64,000 nucleotides of DNA. Origin: Heterobilharzia americana. Lineage: Eukaryota > Platyhelminthes > Trematoda > Strigeidida > Schistosomatidae. Shown piece after piece: positions 1 through 11,942 of this stretch (position 1 is its first letter; every line of letters starts with the position of its first letter). The notes under the pieces are model-generated. The model ran no database searches, was not told the DNA's origin, and saw nothing but the letters and a program-made list of their open reading frames with translations. A program made the translations under genes and the position numbers. Location: contig OX104130.1 of the NCBI GenBank assembly GCA_944470555.2, forward strand, positions 75,397,160 to 75,461,159. Direction: 5' to 3'.

Positions 1-426
1 CAATGCACAGTTTAAATTGGATGAACCACCTAAAGTTTGATGGTGATGCTTCAAGCCAAATAATGGTGGTCGTGGTTTGATAGGACACGCTTATGAAATG
101 TGACGTGTAATGTACGAAACATGAAAGTGAAAGTATATTGTATGCAGCCTTCTTTGATGGCTCACTTTAATATCTAGTTTTTAGAGTCAACCATCTGAAA
201 TCATATCAGTAGAAAGTCATAAGATATACTTCCCAGCCTCTAGTATTCGTACAAATACCATGAAAAGTAAACTAAACATCAACCAAAAGGTTTACTACCA
301 AAAAATTGATAAATTTTATGATTCTGACTAATTTACAAGTTGATTTATCATTTTAATTACATATATTCGCTTTCACTTTAGTTATTTTATCAGCTGCTTA
401 TGACATAATATAAACTTAAAATCAAC
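1..426. other. AT-rich sequence, nothing identified
   Basis: I see no repeat, RNA gene or convincing reading frame here. It forms the left flank of the first RTE copy. Confidence 0.5.
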
Positions 427-1737
427 TTATTATTATTTTTCCCTTGGGTCCCTAGTGGAACATAAGGCTTCAGTAGAAAGCCTCCATTTCATACTCTTCT
501 CTACAGTCTTCTCAACTTGGCGCCATGACTACCCACAAGCTTTCATTTCTTCCTCGTATGTCACATCCCCCTTGTCACTATCAGCCCAGACCACAAACTC
601 GTCGTTTCATATCTGGATTCCACTCGAGGGATGGCCTGGCGAGTGATGTCCGCAGTCAGCCTTCTCAGTGTATGCCCAACCCATCTCTTCTTTCTTCTGC
701 ATATTTGTTGAGTGATAGGTTCTTGGTTGGTTCTTTTTCGGCCAGAGTTTCTTGTTGCATATTCTTTCGCGCCTTCTCATCCGATCTTCAGTATCGAGTG
801 AGCGTAGGCAGTCGTTGATGATGTATGTCTGTAGTTTGTTGGAAATGCTTTTCGTGACGCGCCAAGTATTTGAGCCATACAGAAGCACTAACTTAACATT
901 AGTGTTGAAAATCCGGATCTTGTTCACGCTTTATGCTGAGTGTAGTAGATCTCCACACTGATTATTTCAGATTAGTGAAAGCCTATCTTGTTTTTCCGAT
1001 CCTGGGTTTGACATCCTCGTCTGTGCCACCACCTGTAGTTGAAACGATGCTGCCTGGGCAGGTGGGTGAAAGAGACCACTTCCTTTGGGTTTCTCCCGTT
1101 TATGGTGATTGATCCTTCTCGTTCTTATTTTTGTTGGTTTGGCATCTTCATCATCTTTGTCTTCTCTACATGCACTTGAAGTCCCGCCTTCGCTGCCCTG
1201 CATCTTCTGTCAACTTGTTAGTTTTCTCCTGTAGATCTTTGAGTTTATGCGACATTAGACAGACATAAGTCATCATCATGGGCGAAATCCAAATCTCCTT
1301 CTAGGGTCTTCTCATGGGTCAAACAGCGTATACCCATCTTCTAGCTCCTCACGGTTTGCTGCATGGTCCAGTCGACCACAGTGAGGAAGATCATGGGTAA
1401 TAGTATACAGCCTTGTCTTACTCCTGTCCCCTGCCTTCACTTCAAAGGTATCACTGAGCTTTCCATTGTGGATCACTAGGCATGTACTGTCCTCATATAG
1501 CTGTTGAATGTGGTTGATAATGGTTTGTGAGACTAAAACAGTAGTGTTGAAGCAGTTGCCAAGTTACTAATCGTTCGACGCCTCGATCGAAGGCCTTTTC
1601 AAATTCGACTAAGTGAAGGTAAAGATCCAGTTGACTGCCATTCTATGCTCTGTTCTATGATGATGCGTAGCATAGCGTCGCAATTGAATCCGTACATGAT
1701 TTGCTCTTCCTGAAGCCAGCCAGCCTATTCCAGTCGT
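427..1737 (-). mobile_element. RTE-clade LINE, 5'-truncated copy (RT core to 3' tail)
   Basis: On the minus strand this copy runs from the RT region around the EQAGF motif (near 1730) to the 3' end. It ends in the family's CTAGGAACCCAAGGG signature and a (TAA)n-type tail at 427-440. The longest surviving piece of frame is 607-927, the C-terminal region with RIFNTNVK, LLYGS and NKLQT. Many indels break the rest. The 5' breakpoint falls inside the RT domain. I found no convincing target-site duplication, which fits an old insertion. Confidence 0.85.
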
Positions 1738-3109
1738 TATTTTGATATGAAATTATACAAAATGTTTATTTTGTGGGACTATTTGCTAGAAAATTATTGG
1801 CTCAAAGCAAAGGTAACAGTGGCTTTAGATTACTGAAGTCAGAAATTTTATTAGCAGATATTCAATAACTGGTAATCAGATTGCTTATATATAGAAGCAT
1901 TCAAAGAGTATTCCACATAGTAGGAAAGATCACATAGAAAGTAAATATATGTGGTCAAAGGATTTACCCTAGTTGAGAAAATACAGTGAACAGAATCCAG
2001 ATAATAAGACCAAGTGAAATGTAATAACGACAAAGGTGTTTTAATTATTAGTGATGCATAAGAAACATAATCGTATAACTGAGGTCTAATATAGTCTAAA
2101 CATGCTCTGAAAGTCAAAACAAAATTGTTGTTAACGTTTCGTTGTGTATACCGAAGTGAAATATTCAGATTTTTAGTAAAGATCAAAATATACAGCGAAA
2201 AGTTCCAGAAAATCTTATTTTGAATTCTTACCCACGGAGGGAGTACATAATAACTTATTGACATAGCAATTAAATCAGACAAGACGCTCAAATTACTCCA
2301 GGATATTTGTAACAACTATGGATTAGATATTTATGAACAACATAATTATCAGCAAGATTAAAAATTTTGTCATGGTACACACAGGCTGATAAATGCTTCT
2401 TTCTTTCATCAATATAGCCCATCGTCGCAGATATGTATTCATATATAGTTAAGAACGGATAACCCTTCAAAAACTCAGTCCTACTCCAAAGATATGCTTC
2501 CAATATGTAGATGATACGTATACAATACTGAAATCGGAACACACCAACAGCTTCCTCGCACATATAATTTCCGTAGTGAATACAATCCCATCTCGCCTGT
2601 GACTCAGAAAGTGATGAACATCAACTAACCATGTCGGATTGCAAGATCAAACAAAAACAAGATGGGAGTTCAGAGACTAGTGTCTATAGGAAAATGCCTC
2701 GTTCGAATAGCTACTGAGACTTCAAATCATCTCACTCGATCTCAGCTGAGGTAAGCTTACTTGAATGCTCAAGTGACAGAGTGGACAAGCTGACTAGTAG
2801 AGAAGAAAGTCAATGACAAATAGTTGGGCACATCGAGAATACTTTGCATCTCAACAACTACCCACCGAAAGTAATGAATGAAATCAAAAGAAATCGAAAG
2901 AAAAATACTACCAGTAGTAGTAGTAGTAGTAGTAACACATGTGTTAATAACAACATTTCTATTACTAATAGTAATAATGGTGACAAGGTTGACAGAGAAC
3001 TGAAAACCTCTACTGTGTCATCATGCAAGGAATGCACCTCAGAATCATTACAAGGAATTCTCATTAGAATGGGATTGGAGTGGCATTTTGAAGTAACAAA
3101 ATCTCCTAT
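1738..3109. other. AT-rich spacer with (AGT)n microsatellite
   Basis: No gene is recognised. A 154-aa minus-strand frame at 1851-2315 has no motif and the composition expected by chance. At 2844-3116 (+) a 90-aa frame holds a Ser run encoded by an (AGT)n microsatellite at about 2912-2933 and an Asn-rich stretch. That frame ends just where the Penelope-like relic begins and might be part of it, but I cannot show this. Confidence 0.4.
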
Positions 3110-3310
3110 AAACTAGGTCTGTGGGTTAAAAGATCCTATTGAAGCAATTCAGCAAGATAATGTGGTTTACCAAATCCTCTGCAATGATTGTGAGGTCAAT
3201 AACATAGGTGAGGGTAGTGGAGCAGTGTCGACTAGAATAACAGAGTACAAATGCTTAGCAAAGAAATTGTGAGAAGAGGTCGAGTGTAGCTCTCCCTTCA
3301 CGGAATTATA
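3110..3310 (+). pseudogene. Penelope-like retroelement relic, GIY-YIG endonuclease N-terminal part
   Basis: Frame-by-frame reading gives KDPIEAI, then NVVYQILCNDCE, NNIGE and, about ten residues on, STRITEYKCLAKK. This is the order of the GIY-YIG endonuclease start in Penelope-like elements: VVYQI, a C-x-x-C pair, a YIG-like motif (here NIG), then TRI.EHK. A stop follows soon after, and the rest is lost. The pattern differs from the CIYQFTC type at 25405-26085, so it may belong to another Penelope lineage. The call rests on motif order only. Confidence 0.55.
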
Positions 3311-5908
3311 CAGAATGACACAGTAGGGTGGGATAGAGTGACGGTATTGGAGAGTTAGTTGGATGGTGGGAGGGAGGGAGGGATAAATTGATAGCTGAGT
3401 GATTGTTTATCGAATCAACACTGAATAGATACAGTAGTAGAAATGATTGTACACCTCTGTGAGACATGTGAGAAATTCTACTACTCTTGTGATCACAAAG
3501 AAGGAGAGAAAATTAGGAGTATATTGAGTGTATCTCAAAGTAGTGGAGTTGGTTACCTGATATGAGTGTGGAGAATAAATTGTGTTTGAAACGTAATCCA
3601 GTAAATGATACTGTTTCACTGAGTGGCATTCCCAATAAATAGATTAAAATGGAATAACAGACTTCCTCGTTGCCTAACTCAGTCCAATGTTACTTACTGA
3701 ATGCAGAAGCTTGCCTTTTGGTCTCTTGTAGCTATCGTTTCATCGGAATGCAACAAATTTGTGTTCACTTGTTCATTAGTTGTTTCGTTAACGATTTCTA
3801 GATGCGAACTTCATGTTCACTGCCAATTAGATGCTAAGATCGTTTAAACTTCTGAGTAAAAATCTCATTAGAATTTTCTCGAGTATGTAATCAAGAACTC
3901 TTTCCCTCATCTTTTAGTGTATATGCTGTGACATCTGAATTTGAAAATTTCTTATTAAATAGATTCAAGTAGATAAATATTTTGTACAATTCGATATGAA
4001 AGTTGTTTAATGTTGTTAGGAATTGTGTTGAGAAATTCCAAATTAATAGTTGATCCATACTATTCTACTAGACCTGTTTTCGTAGATCCAATTTTCAATG
4101 TATCTTTCCTGTTAAAATTGATAAAGATAGAAGGCATGTAGAACTACCACATTGCAAAACTAATACAAGATTTGCAATGTCAACTAAAATCTTATGTTTA
4201 AACTGCAAGACAATAATTGTTGAGTGAATTCCTAAAGTGTTATTTAGAGTTTAGTTGTTTGATTACTTCAAGTGAGCTTTTCGATTTGAAAAAAACCCTA
4301 TTCAAGTTAGCTATAAAACAAGAAATATATATATTTTCGGAAAACACATATATGAGCTAATTATATTGAAATAGAAATTAATACAGTGTAATGATGAATT
4401 TGTGAATGGTTCGCAAATTGCCCGATCTACATTAGCATTTCTTCCAGCTGAGTAGATTTTAAACTCCCAGCTAACTGTGATATCGATAGAATTTCTACTG
4501 GAAATCACTCAGCTGAGATCACAAGATGTGATCTCTGACACAGAGGTGTCATGAACTAGCGAAAAATACTACTTATGAATAAGTTGAGCAGTTAAAAGCC
4601 GCTAAGGTTGATATGTAGTGTTTCACCAGGCAGATTGGACAGACATTTCTTTCGTTTGGGGTCGATGATGAGCTCCGCCCCAAACGAGTGAAACTACCAT
4701 CCGGTGTTTATATCACTCCCAGCTGGCTGACACAATACCACTGATCAGCCTGACTGGTTTCTAACTACTCCATTCGTTCAGTATATTTCTTTCGTTCACT
4801 ACACTTCTGTGTTAGAAGTCATACCTTGTGATCTTGGTTTAGGGATTTCCAGTAGGAATCCTGTTGACACCACTCAATGGTGAGAAATGTCAATGTAAAA
4901 CATGGGATTTGTAAACAATTTGGAAATTGATCATTCTATACATTATGCAATTAGCACTTATACTGAACAGAATTCCTGGAACACTCGAAATTCTAAATTG
5001 TGATTCATTTGTTTTCTTGCTAAAAAAACTAGCTGATTGATTGGTTCAAACAATCTCTGTTCTATAAAATTTCTTGTATTGTTGTTACTGTTCTTGACAT
5101 GCATTTCATTCCAATACCATACAATATACATATATACAACTGTGGAACTTAAGAAGGAAGTTACTGAAAAATCTATTCTATGTTCATTCAACTGTCATTC
5201 TCTGTCCTCTTTTTCACTATGGTAATGAGTGTCAAATATATTTGTGTATGGCATAAAATACTACGCTTCACAACTGCTGTTTGAAAAATGGCAGTTTTGA
5301 TGTAATTTACAGTGATCAGCTTATAATCAGAAAAAATAATGAGTAAATTGATAAGATTTAGTTGAAACATCCACATAACATATGAGTAGATTTTACCCAA
5401 ATAGATTATGTAATAAATGAGTAACAGATAAATAACGAAAGACGAAAAAACTGTGGTCAAAATCTTAATTGTTTTTGAGGATATGCAATAGAGTAATCGA
5501 TTTCGATAACCTATTACTTCGATATATACATTTATGTGTGTTTGATTAATTAAAGCTTCTAAGAAGAAGGATAGACTTATCCCTTATGTATGTATGTCTA
5601 GTTAATAAAACGTACTGATTGAAATGTTTCATCAAAAAATTAACTTTACCATGAGAACCGCTCAATAATCCACATATAACTGGACTAAGGGAAAAGTGAC
5701 ACTTTATTACTGTTATGATAAAAGCTGCTTATAAAAGTATATATTAATAGTGCATAATGAAACATTAGAAGGTACAAGAAGTGAGAAGAATCAACTGGTG
5801 AAAATTAGGACGGTAAGAAGGTTATCGTAAGGAAGAATACTACATACAAGGATGCCAAATCAGACAACTGTTTGCAAATATGTCTAAGGTAGGGTTTGAT
5901 TTATCTAT
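3311..5908. other. AT-rich spacer, small hairpin only
   Basis: There is no recognisable gene. A 10-bp perfect inverted repeat with a 16-nt loop lies at 4652-4661 / 4678-4687 (TCGTTTGGGG and its complement). The region around 4600-4820 is locally more GC-rich and may be an unrecognised repeat. Confidence 0.4.
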
Positions 5909-5921
5909 CATAAGTGATTGT

Positions 5922-6211
5922 AGTATAATTGTTTTTATATGATACCGCCAATAGAGATCGGTCAATTCGGTCCAAGCAACGACAGTATCATAAAACAATT
6001 ATACTAAAACTATACCCGTCACATAAGAAGTGGCTATAGTGGCTGGGTGGTGTAGTGGACAACGCGCTGGCATTTGAAGCAATCGCTCCTGAGTTCCAAT
6101 CCCGGAGGGAACAACATCAGTCACCGGGAGGCAGGTAAATCCAGCTGACGAGTCCCATATAGGATGAAATGTGCATCCTGTATTCCACTGCTAGCCACGA
6201 TTCATCATTAA
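5922..6211 (+). mobile_element. Sm-alpha-like SINE with hammerhead ribozyme, complete copy
   Basis: This copy is bounded by a perfect 13-bp direct repeat, CATAAGTGATTGT, at 5909-5921 and 6212-6224, read as the target-site duplication. From 5' to 3' it holds: an imperfect inverted repeat of about 24 bp (about 5921-5947 and 5986-6008) flanking a CAATTCGGTCCAAGC box; a tRNA-like segment with an A-box-like TGGTGTAGTGGA (6048-6059) and a B-box-like GAGTTCCAATCCC (6091-6103); a hammerhead ribozyme (6130-6192); and a short 3' end through CTAGCCACGA. The internal RNA polymerase III boxes suggest self-contained transcription. The family encodes no protein, so mobilisation would need a LINE in trans. 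It is the best preserved of the eight copies in the window. Confidence 0.85.
6130..6192 (+). ncRNA. Hammerhead ribozyme, type I, schistosome class
   Basis: All core parts are present. CTGACGA is at 6145-6151. Stem II is GTCC (6152-6155) with GGAT (6162-6165) around a 6-nt loop, with one G-U wobble. GAA follows at 6166-6168. A short stem III (ATG/CAT, 6169-6171 with 6174-6176) has a 2-nt loop. The cleavage triplet is ATC (6175-6177), which fits the NUH rule. Stem I is open-ended: GCAG (6131-6134) pairs with CTGC (6188-6191), and CAG (6142-6144) pairs with CTG (6178-6180), with the internal loops typical of the tertiary contact. One stem I pair is lost (T at 6181). It should self-cleave, perhaps less efficiently than the consensus. 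Confidence 0.85.
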
Positions 6212-6224
6212 CATAAGTGATTGT

Positions 6225-6334
6225 GAGTTCTCAATAAGCAATTTCAGCTGACTTATTTGCTCTCTCTTCACCATGAGTTGTCGAATTCCACATAACTTAT
6301 TGGTTATGCTTTTCAGATTCGTTTTGAGCTATGG
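6225..6334. other. Short spacer between SINE and tRNA-like fragment
   Basis: I see nothing in it. Confidence 0.3.
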
Positions 6335-6480
6335 CTCACTGGTTTAGGGAGATGTCTTTCGACCAGTAAGTCGCAAAGTTCGAACACTCCTTCACATATC
6401 TCGCTTTAGGCAGCTAAGTTGTATCATTAGCACTCATACAATAGGTACGGCCCATCGCTTACCTAAATTTTGGTTTCCAG
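6335..6480 (+). repeat. Possible tRNA-like SINE fragment, second family
   Basis: A-box-like TGGCTCACTGGTTTAGGGA and, about 50 nt downstream, B-box-like AAGTTCGAACAC suggest a tRNA-derived repeat. A matching A-box segment occurs on the minus strand near 11640-11660. Only two copies are in the window, so family status is tentative. Confidence 0.35.
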
Positions 6481-9139
6481 TCTTGTAATATGATTAGTAT
6501 AGTTATTTCTTCGATGAGTTTCTTTATCATAACTGACGGCTTTTAAAAGCTTGAAACACTTACTCATTTGAAGTTATCACTTTTGTATCATTTGAAAAGT
6601 TTGAGGCTAACCTGATATTTTGTTTATGACAAACGAATAGTTTGCTGAAGTTTTTCCTCAAAAGGTAGAATCAGATTAGCACAAAAACTACAAGACCAGT
6701 CTTAATATATATGGGTTAATCTGAATATAAATATCACGTCCGACACGTCTTATCAGAAAAAGCTTTCATAAGTCATAATGATGTAAACGTTTCCACCCTC
6801 TAAGCGAAGCTGGATACATACCTGTTCAGCTTTGTTATGACTAAACGAACGGTCATTTGATATTTTAAATATCTTGGTTTGGTCAACAATCACTGCCTTT
6901 TATCCCTGGAGGTCCAGATAGTCAGTAACATATGTCACACAGTCTTTGTATTGGTACTACTGACGTAATTTGTGGTTTCATAATGATCAAATGAGAGTCT
7001 GAGGATTTCGGTTTTCTGATGAAACCAAGATCTAATTTCATAACTAAGTTTAATCTGACCAACAATTTTGTATCACAGACTATTATTTCATACGTTACTT
7101 ATTATGAGGGAAAATGTGTGGGGACAAAAAGAAGTCATCACAATAAAGGCACTGCTTTTTTGAGCGATAATGTACGAGGTTGTGTACCTACTTCTAACTC
7201 AAGCAAAGTAGTTGGAATTTGAAGGAAAAAAGCAATGACAGAACTATCTACGGGAATAACAAATAGGATTAGGTGATTTGAAAAAGGTAGAGTAGCCGCT
7301 AGTCTAACACACGGAACACATAGACGTGAGGAGTTTTATACACTGGACAGAATCAACCTAGAACCTAGCACACAAGTTCATTGGTTCAAGTTGCCACACA
7401 TCACAGTAGTGTACAAAGACAGATGGATAGAATAAGGATAATTTCAAGGTGGATATAGATGGTTGGCAGAATAAACAATTTGAAGATGACAGTTAGTGTA
7501 GATATTTGAGCTTTAGAAGATGCCAAGGTGTGAATGCACCTGCGCCATTTTGACCGATATTCAATCATGTCACCAACAGTCCACTGATTCCTTTTGTCTC
7601 GACGACCTCAACCAGGCAGCTTACATCTCCCCACACGGCTCACTTCAACAGTAAGAGACTTTATCAAACGATACCATGTCTTAGTCTGGCAACCCTGAAT
7701 ACTCATCCAACCTAATCCAGCTTTCCTCGGTATTTCACATCGAGGTAGGTGGTGGCTTGTCCTGTGAAGTGTATATTCAGGCTATTGCAATCGACTAAGG
7801 TTCACAATATCACCAGTCGACTTGTCTGCCTTACTTAGTTTCTTTAGCCTCACCTCAACATTGCTTACGTGGTGATTCCAAGTTTCATCAAGATATCATA
7901 AAAAAGAGTTTAATACCACTATTGGTCATGAAACAGCTCCCAACGATTTGTATCAAACCCTTTGTTTTGAAACTGTTATCGTAAAAAGATGCGTGAGCCT
8001 CTTACGTCCACTTGGGGTATAGATTTAAAACAGTTTGTTCATTCAGCTGGCTTTGCCCGGTCACTAAATTGAATTCGTGAAATTAACCACAATGGCCACA
8101 GGAGATTCATCAACTAGTCCTCATAACTGATTCCCTGCATCCTAATTGATACTTATCTCGCTGCTAATAGACTGTCTTGTTTTGAAGAAAATAGGATACA
8201 CTCTGTCACTTACAGATTCGTTTTTACGACTTGTATGAACATACTATCAACTACGTTTAAAACTATATGAAGGACCGGTACTACCGAATATCATTAACAC
8301 TCAGGATATATCTGGTTTACAGCATCTTAGACTAAGTTTCAGATCTTCATGATTGGTAAATGAGGAATGGTTGAATTATACAATTCAGCAAGAAATAATA
8401 AAATTCCATACTTCAGTTTGTGTGTGCATATTTACAAAGGCGTTATAACTCCAGTTTGTATTTCCTTCGCACAACAATGTGCTTGCTTAGCTTTGTAAAA
8501 TACGATTTTCTTGTTAGTACGACTATATTTCTTGTTAGATGAGTAAGGGCGCTATACAAGGAGACTGTATGCCATCTTGGTCCTACAAAGCTTAAAGGTT
8601 TGTTCAGTTCTCCTGAAAACCAATGTGTAGTTATTCGTATTAGTAACGAGTATATCTTGTCAAAATACATTAACATTCGTTTAAAAAAGGCTTAATAAAT
8701 TTATTAATAACCTGAATATTCGTAAGAAAGACACATCAAATGATAAGAAACAAAACTAGATAGTTAGACCTTATAAAACTGTCAAATAAACTCATAAAAG
8801 TATTTGAAAAAAATGCACGGAAATCAGTCTGCCAAATGTATGTTTTCTTTCAAAGTTGTTTTTGTTAGCTGGTTCAAAGGCACACAACTGAGGTGCTGCT
8901 AAGATTGGAAATAAATTCACATAATGCGCAGATATTGGATCATATGAATTCTGAAATTAAATTTAGTAATTTTGGAGCTGAATAATTTACAACCTGTTAA
9001 TTTTGTGTTTGATACTATAAAGTGATATGTAAAGCAAGGGTAACAGACAGCTTATGATAAAAGGTTATTAAAATCTGGGTATAATTTTCCAGTTGACAAG
9101 TTACAAATAAATTCAGAAGTAGAGCAGTTTGGCCCTGTA
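6481..9139. other. Spacer without recognised genes
   Basis: Frames at 7019-7222 (+) and 8443-8676 (-) carry no motif I know. The segment 7500-8000 is more GC-rich than its surroundings and may be a repeat I do not recognise. Confidence 0.35.
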
Positions 9140-9993
9140 TTATTTTTATTATTATTGTTATTTGTCTTTTGGGTTCCTAATGGAACATAGGGCTTCAGTA
9201 GCACGTTTCCACCCTACTCTGTTCTCTGAAATCTTTTGAACCTGGCTCCATGACAGCCTACAACCTCTCATTTCCTCTTCGCACGATCTCCTCTATGCCA
9301 CCCTCGGACGCCCAACTCACCTTTTCCTATCTGGGTCCCACCCGAGGGCCTGAAGCTAGATGTCCCCAGTCAGCCTTCTCAGTGTATGTTCAATCCATCT
9401 CCACTTCCTTCTGCATAATTGTTGGGCGATAGGTTTTTGGTTGGTTCGTTCCCAGAGTTCCTTGTTGCTTATTCTTTCTGGCTACCTGATCTTCAGTATC
9501 GAGCAAGCGTAGGCAGTTGTTGATGAATGTTTGTAGTTTGTTGGGAATGCTTTTCGTAACGCGCCAAGTCCCGCAACCATACAGGAGCACTGACTTGACG
9601 TTGATGTTGAAAATTCGGATCTTGTTCCACATGCTGAGTGCAGAAGATCTCCACACTGGTTTCAGCTTAATAAACGCCTGTCTTGTTTTTTCCAATCCTG
9701 GCTTTGACATCTTCGTCTGTGCGGCCTGTAGTTGAGACAGTGCTTCCTAGATAGGTGAAGGAGGCTACTTCCTGTAAGTTTCTCCCGATGATGATCATTG
9801 GAGCTTGTTGTTGCTTAGGTATCATCATAACCTCTGTCTTCTCCGTATTCACTTGAAGTCCCGTCTTCACTGCCTCTTCAGTCAACTTGTTCGTTTTTGC
9901 TCGTAGATCTTCAAGTTTGTGTGACATCAGACACAAGTCATCATTGGCGAAATCCAAGTCTTTTAGGTTCTTTTCCGCGGTCCAGCGCATCCC
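9140..9993 (-). mobile_element. RTE LINE, 5'-truncated copy (motif C to tail)
   Basis: This minus-strand copy runs from just upstream of the catalytic FADD region to the TAA-type tail at 9140-9165. Surviving frames are 9667-9990, with LCLMSHKLEDL, EKTEVM and FTYLGSTVSTTG, and 9390-9710, with RIFNINVKSVLLYG and TWRVTKS. The catalytic box reads FANDD because of an insertion. Its 5' breakpoint lies within about 10 bp of a truncated hammerhead SINE that starts near 10000. Confidence 0.85.
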
Positions 9994-9999
9994 AACGGG

Positions 10000-10140
10000 A
10001 ACTTACATATATCATTACAACAACTGACACCCGTCGCAAGAGATGTGGTTATAGTGCTTGAGTGACCTGGTGGATGGTGTTTTGGCGTTTGAAGTGAAGG
10101 ATACTGGGTTTGAACCTCAGTTCTGTTGATGAACTCTTTC
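10000..10140 (+). mobile_element. Hammerhead-SINE fragment, tRNA-like half only
   Basis: This matches the 5' half of the SINE at 5922-6211: GACACCCGTC, GTGGTTATAGTG, a degraded A box, TTTGGCGTTTGAAG and a B-box-like GGTTTGAACCTC. The sequence leaves the consensus before the ribozyme, so no hammerhead core is present. It directly abuts the 5' end of the preceding RTE copy. Confidence 0.6.
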
Positions 10141-11942
10141 AAAATCCAAAAAATTTAGAATACATTTTCAAAAGTTGAACTGCAATTCATTCTTTTGATA
10201 AAATCTGACTTTTATTTTCTACATAACCTAATTGCCAGTAAAATAATATTTCCGTGGTCTACCTTAAAGACTATTACACTCGGTGAGGAAGGTTGAAACG
10301 GTAAAAATATCAACGAAGAAGTCCACTGTAAATTAACTTGTATAGTAATCGTCTGATTGCATTTTTAGGCTTAAAACTTACCCACTTCTCAAACAAACAT
10401 GAGGCTGAGAGAATTGTTTGCTGTTCTTATGTCACTGAAGAATACGGACACACATATTAATTTTTACAGCTTTTAGTGTCAGAAAATTGACAATCTAAGT
10501 TCAGATCACGGTTTGTTCTTACGTCTTCTTGAAGGTAAATGAAAATTTATGTGATACTTCATTCAAAATCAGTTGTAAGAAGCATCTATCTCACTCATAA
10601 TCAACACTCTAAATAAGTAAGTCATTTGTAAACTATGACATATGTGACGGCCAGTATAAATTAGTATAAAAGTAAATGACTTTTTCACTAAGAAATATTT
10701 GTAATCATTAGATGGACATCTGAAATAATAATGATGTCATAAGATAGTGGATGTGCAAAACTGAAAGTAAAGTGAATTAAAAATGAATCTATCACCTGGC
10801 AAGTGTCTGAGTTTGTTGTCTAGAAGGCTTACGCCTCAGCTTGATAGTACATCATTGTTGTTCCTTCAAAAAAACTGTTTTAGAACTTCATTTAAAAAAA
10901 ATCTTGGTTAACCGTCCTAGCATAACTGCTGAAAGTAACGAAAGGTAGATTCCTTTGGATCTCTGACTTGTATACATGCTTGTACATGACTGAGAATGTC
11001 GATTATCTGGTTATTCTAAGTTTTTGGGGTTCGATGAGTATACGCTAGTGGTAAACAATTCACTGAACCTTTACGGCTAATAACAGTTAACATCCAACTG
11101 CTAAAACTTCGTTGACGATAATGCCATTCAGTCACTTAAAAATAGTGTAGGTAGCCAAAAATGTTCAATTTAGTGAACGGGCCTTAGAAGTAGTACCAAA
11201 GGTTTGATTTACTTAAGACCCTGGATTACTTGTATTTTATTGCATTCTCACCATCTACATGCAGACTTGAAAGAATGGTTGTTTTTCAATTGATGACAGC
11301 TGAAAAACTAGGTATTTATGATAGATATGCAAATTATTGTTTGGAATGCGAATCCATACATCTGTATGGTTGGAAGGATTAATCTGAAGCAGTTTTTGGG
11401 ACAACTGTAGTGACTACTTAGAACTACAACTGCTTATGTATTATGCTGAGGATAACTACCCCATTAAACATGGAATCGAACCAAATCGAAATCCAAATGC
11501 ATTCAGCAGGTCTCATTTAGTGGCCAATGAGCCTCACTTATATGTGGTGGTTATCAATACTACCTGACTGGCAAAACCTCAAGAAGTAGAACGGGGATCA
11601 ACCACATGATCTATCGCTTGTAAATCATTTCCCTAAATCAGTGAGCTATACCTTCACCTTCAGTACTAGAAAAAAAAGACAAACCGAGTTAAACTCAGTC
11701 ATTTGTAGACAGAATTAAAACGAAGTAAACAAAAAGAAATTATCTTTGAAAGGAGTTCGAAGTGATTCTAAATGCCATCTTATCAATTAATGAAATGACC
11801 CTTTTGGTTTCTTCATTTCATTAGTTATTTTAGTGGTACTAGGAGTCACTCATGGTTAGAAATCTGTATAAATAGTATAGCTTGTATGAATTTGAGTAGC
11901 GGTGAACCATGATTCTTTGACTGACATTATATGTATGCCAGC
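10141..11942. other. AT-rich spacer with a tRNA-like repeat fragment
   Basis: No gene is recognised. About 11500-11662, read on the minus strand, starts with AGCTCACTGATTTAGGGAAA, close to the A-box region of the fragment at 6335-6480. It may be a second copy of that family. Confidence 0.35.

Noticed and set aside
1851..2315. 154-codon minus-strand open frame
   Set aside because: No motif, composition typical of AT-rich chance frames, and no splice or start context.
8443..8676. 77-codon minus frame with an upstream TTTTCAG acceptor
   Set aside because: It ends in a stop with no polyadenylation context or partner exon; no domain seen.
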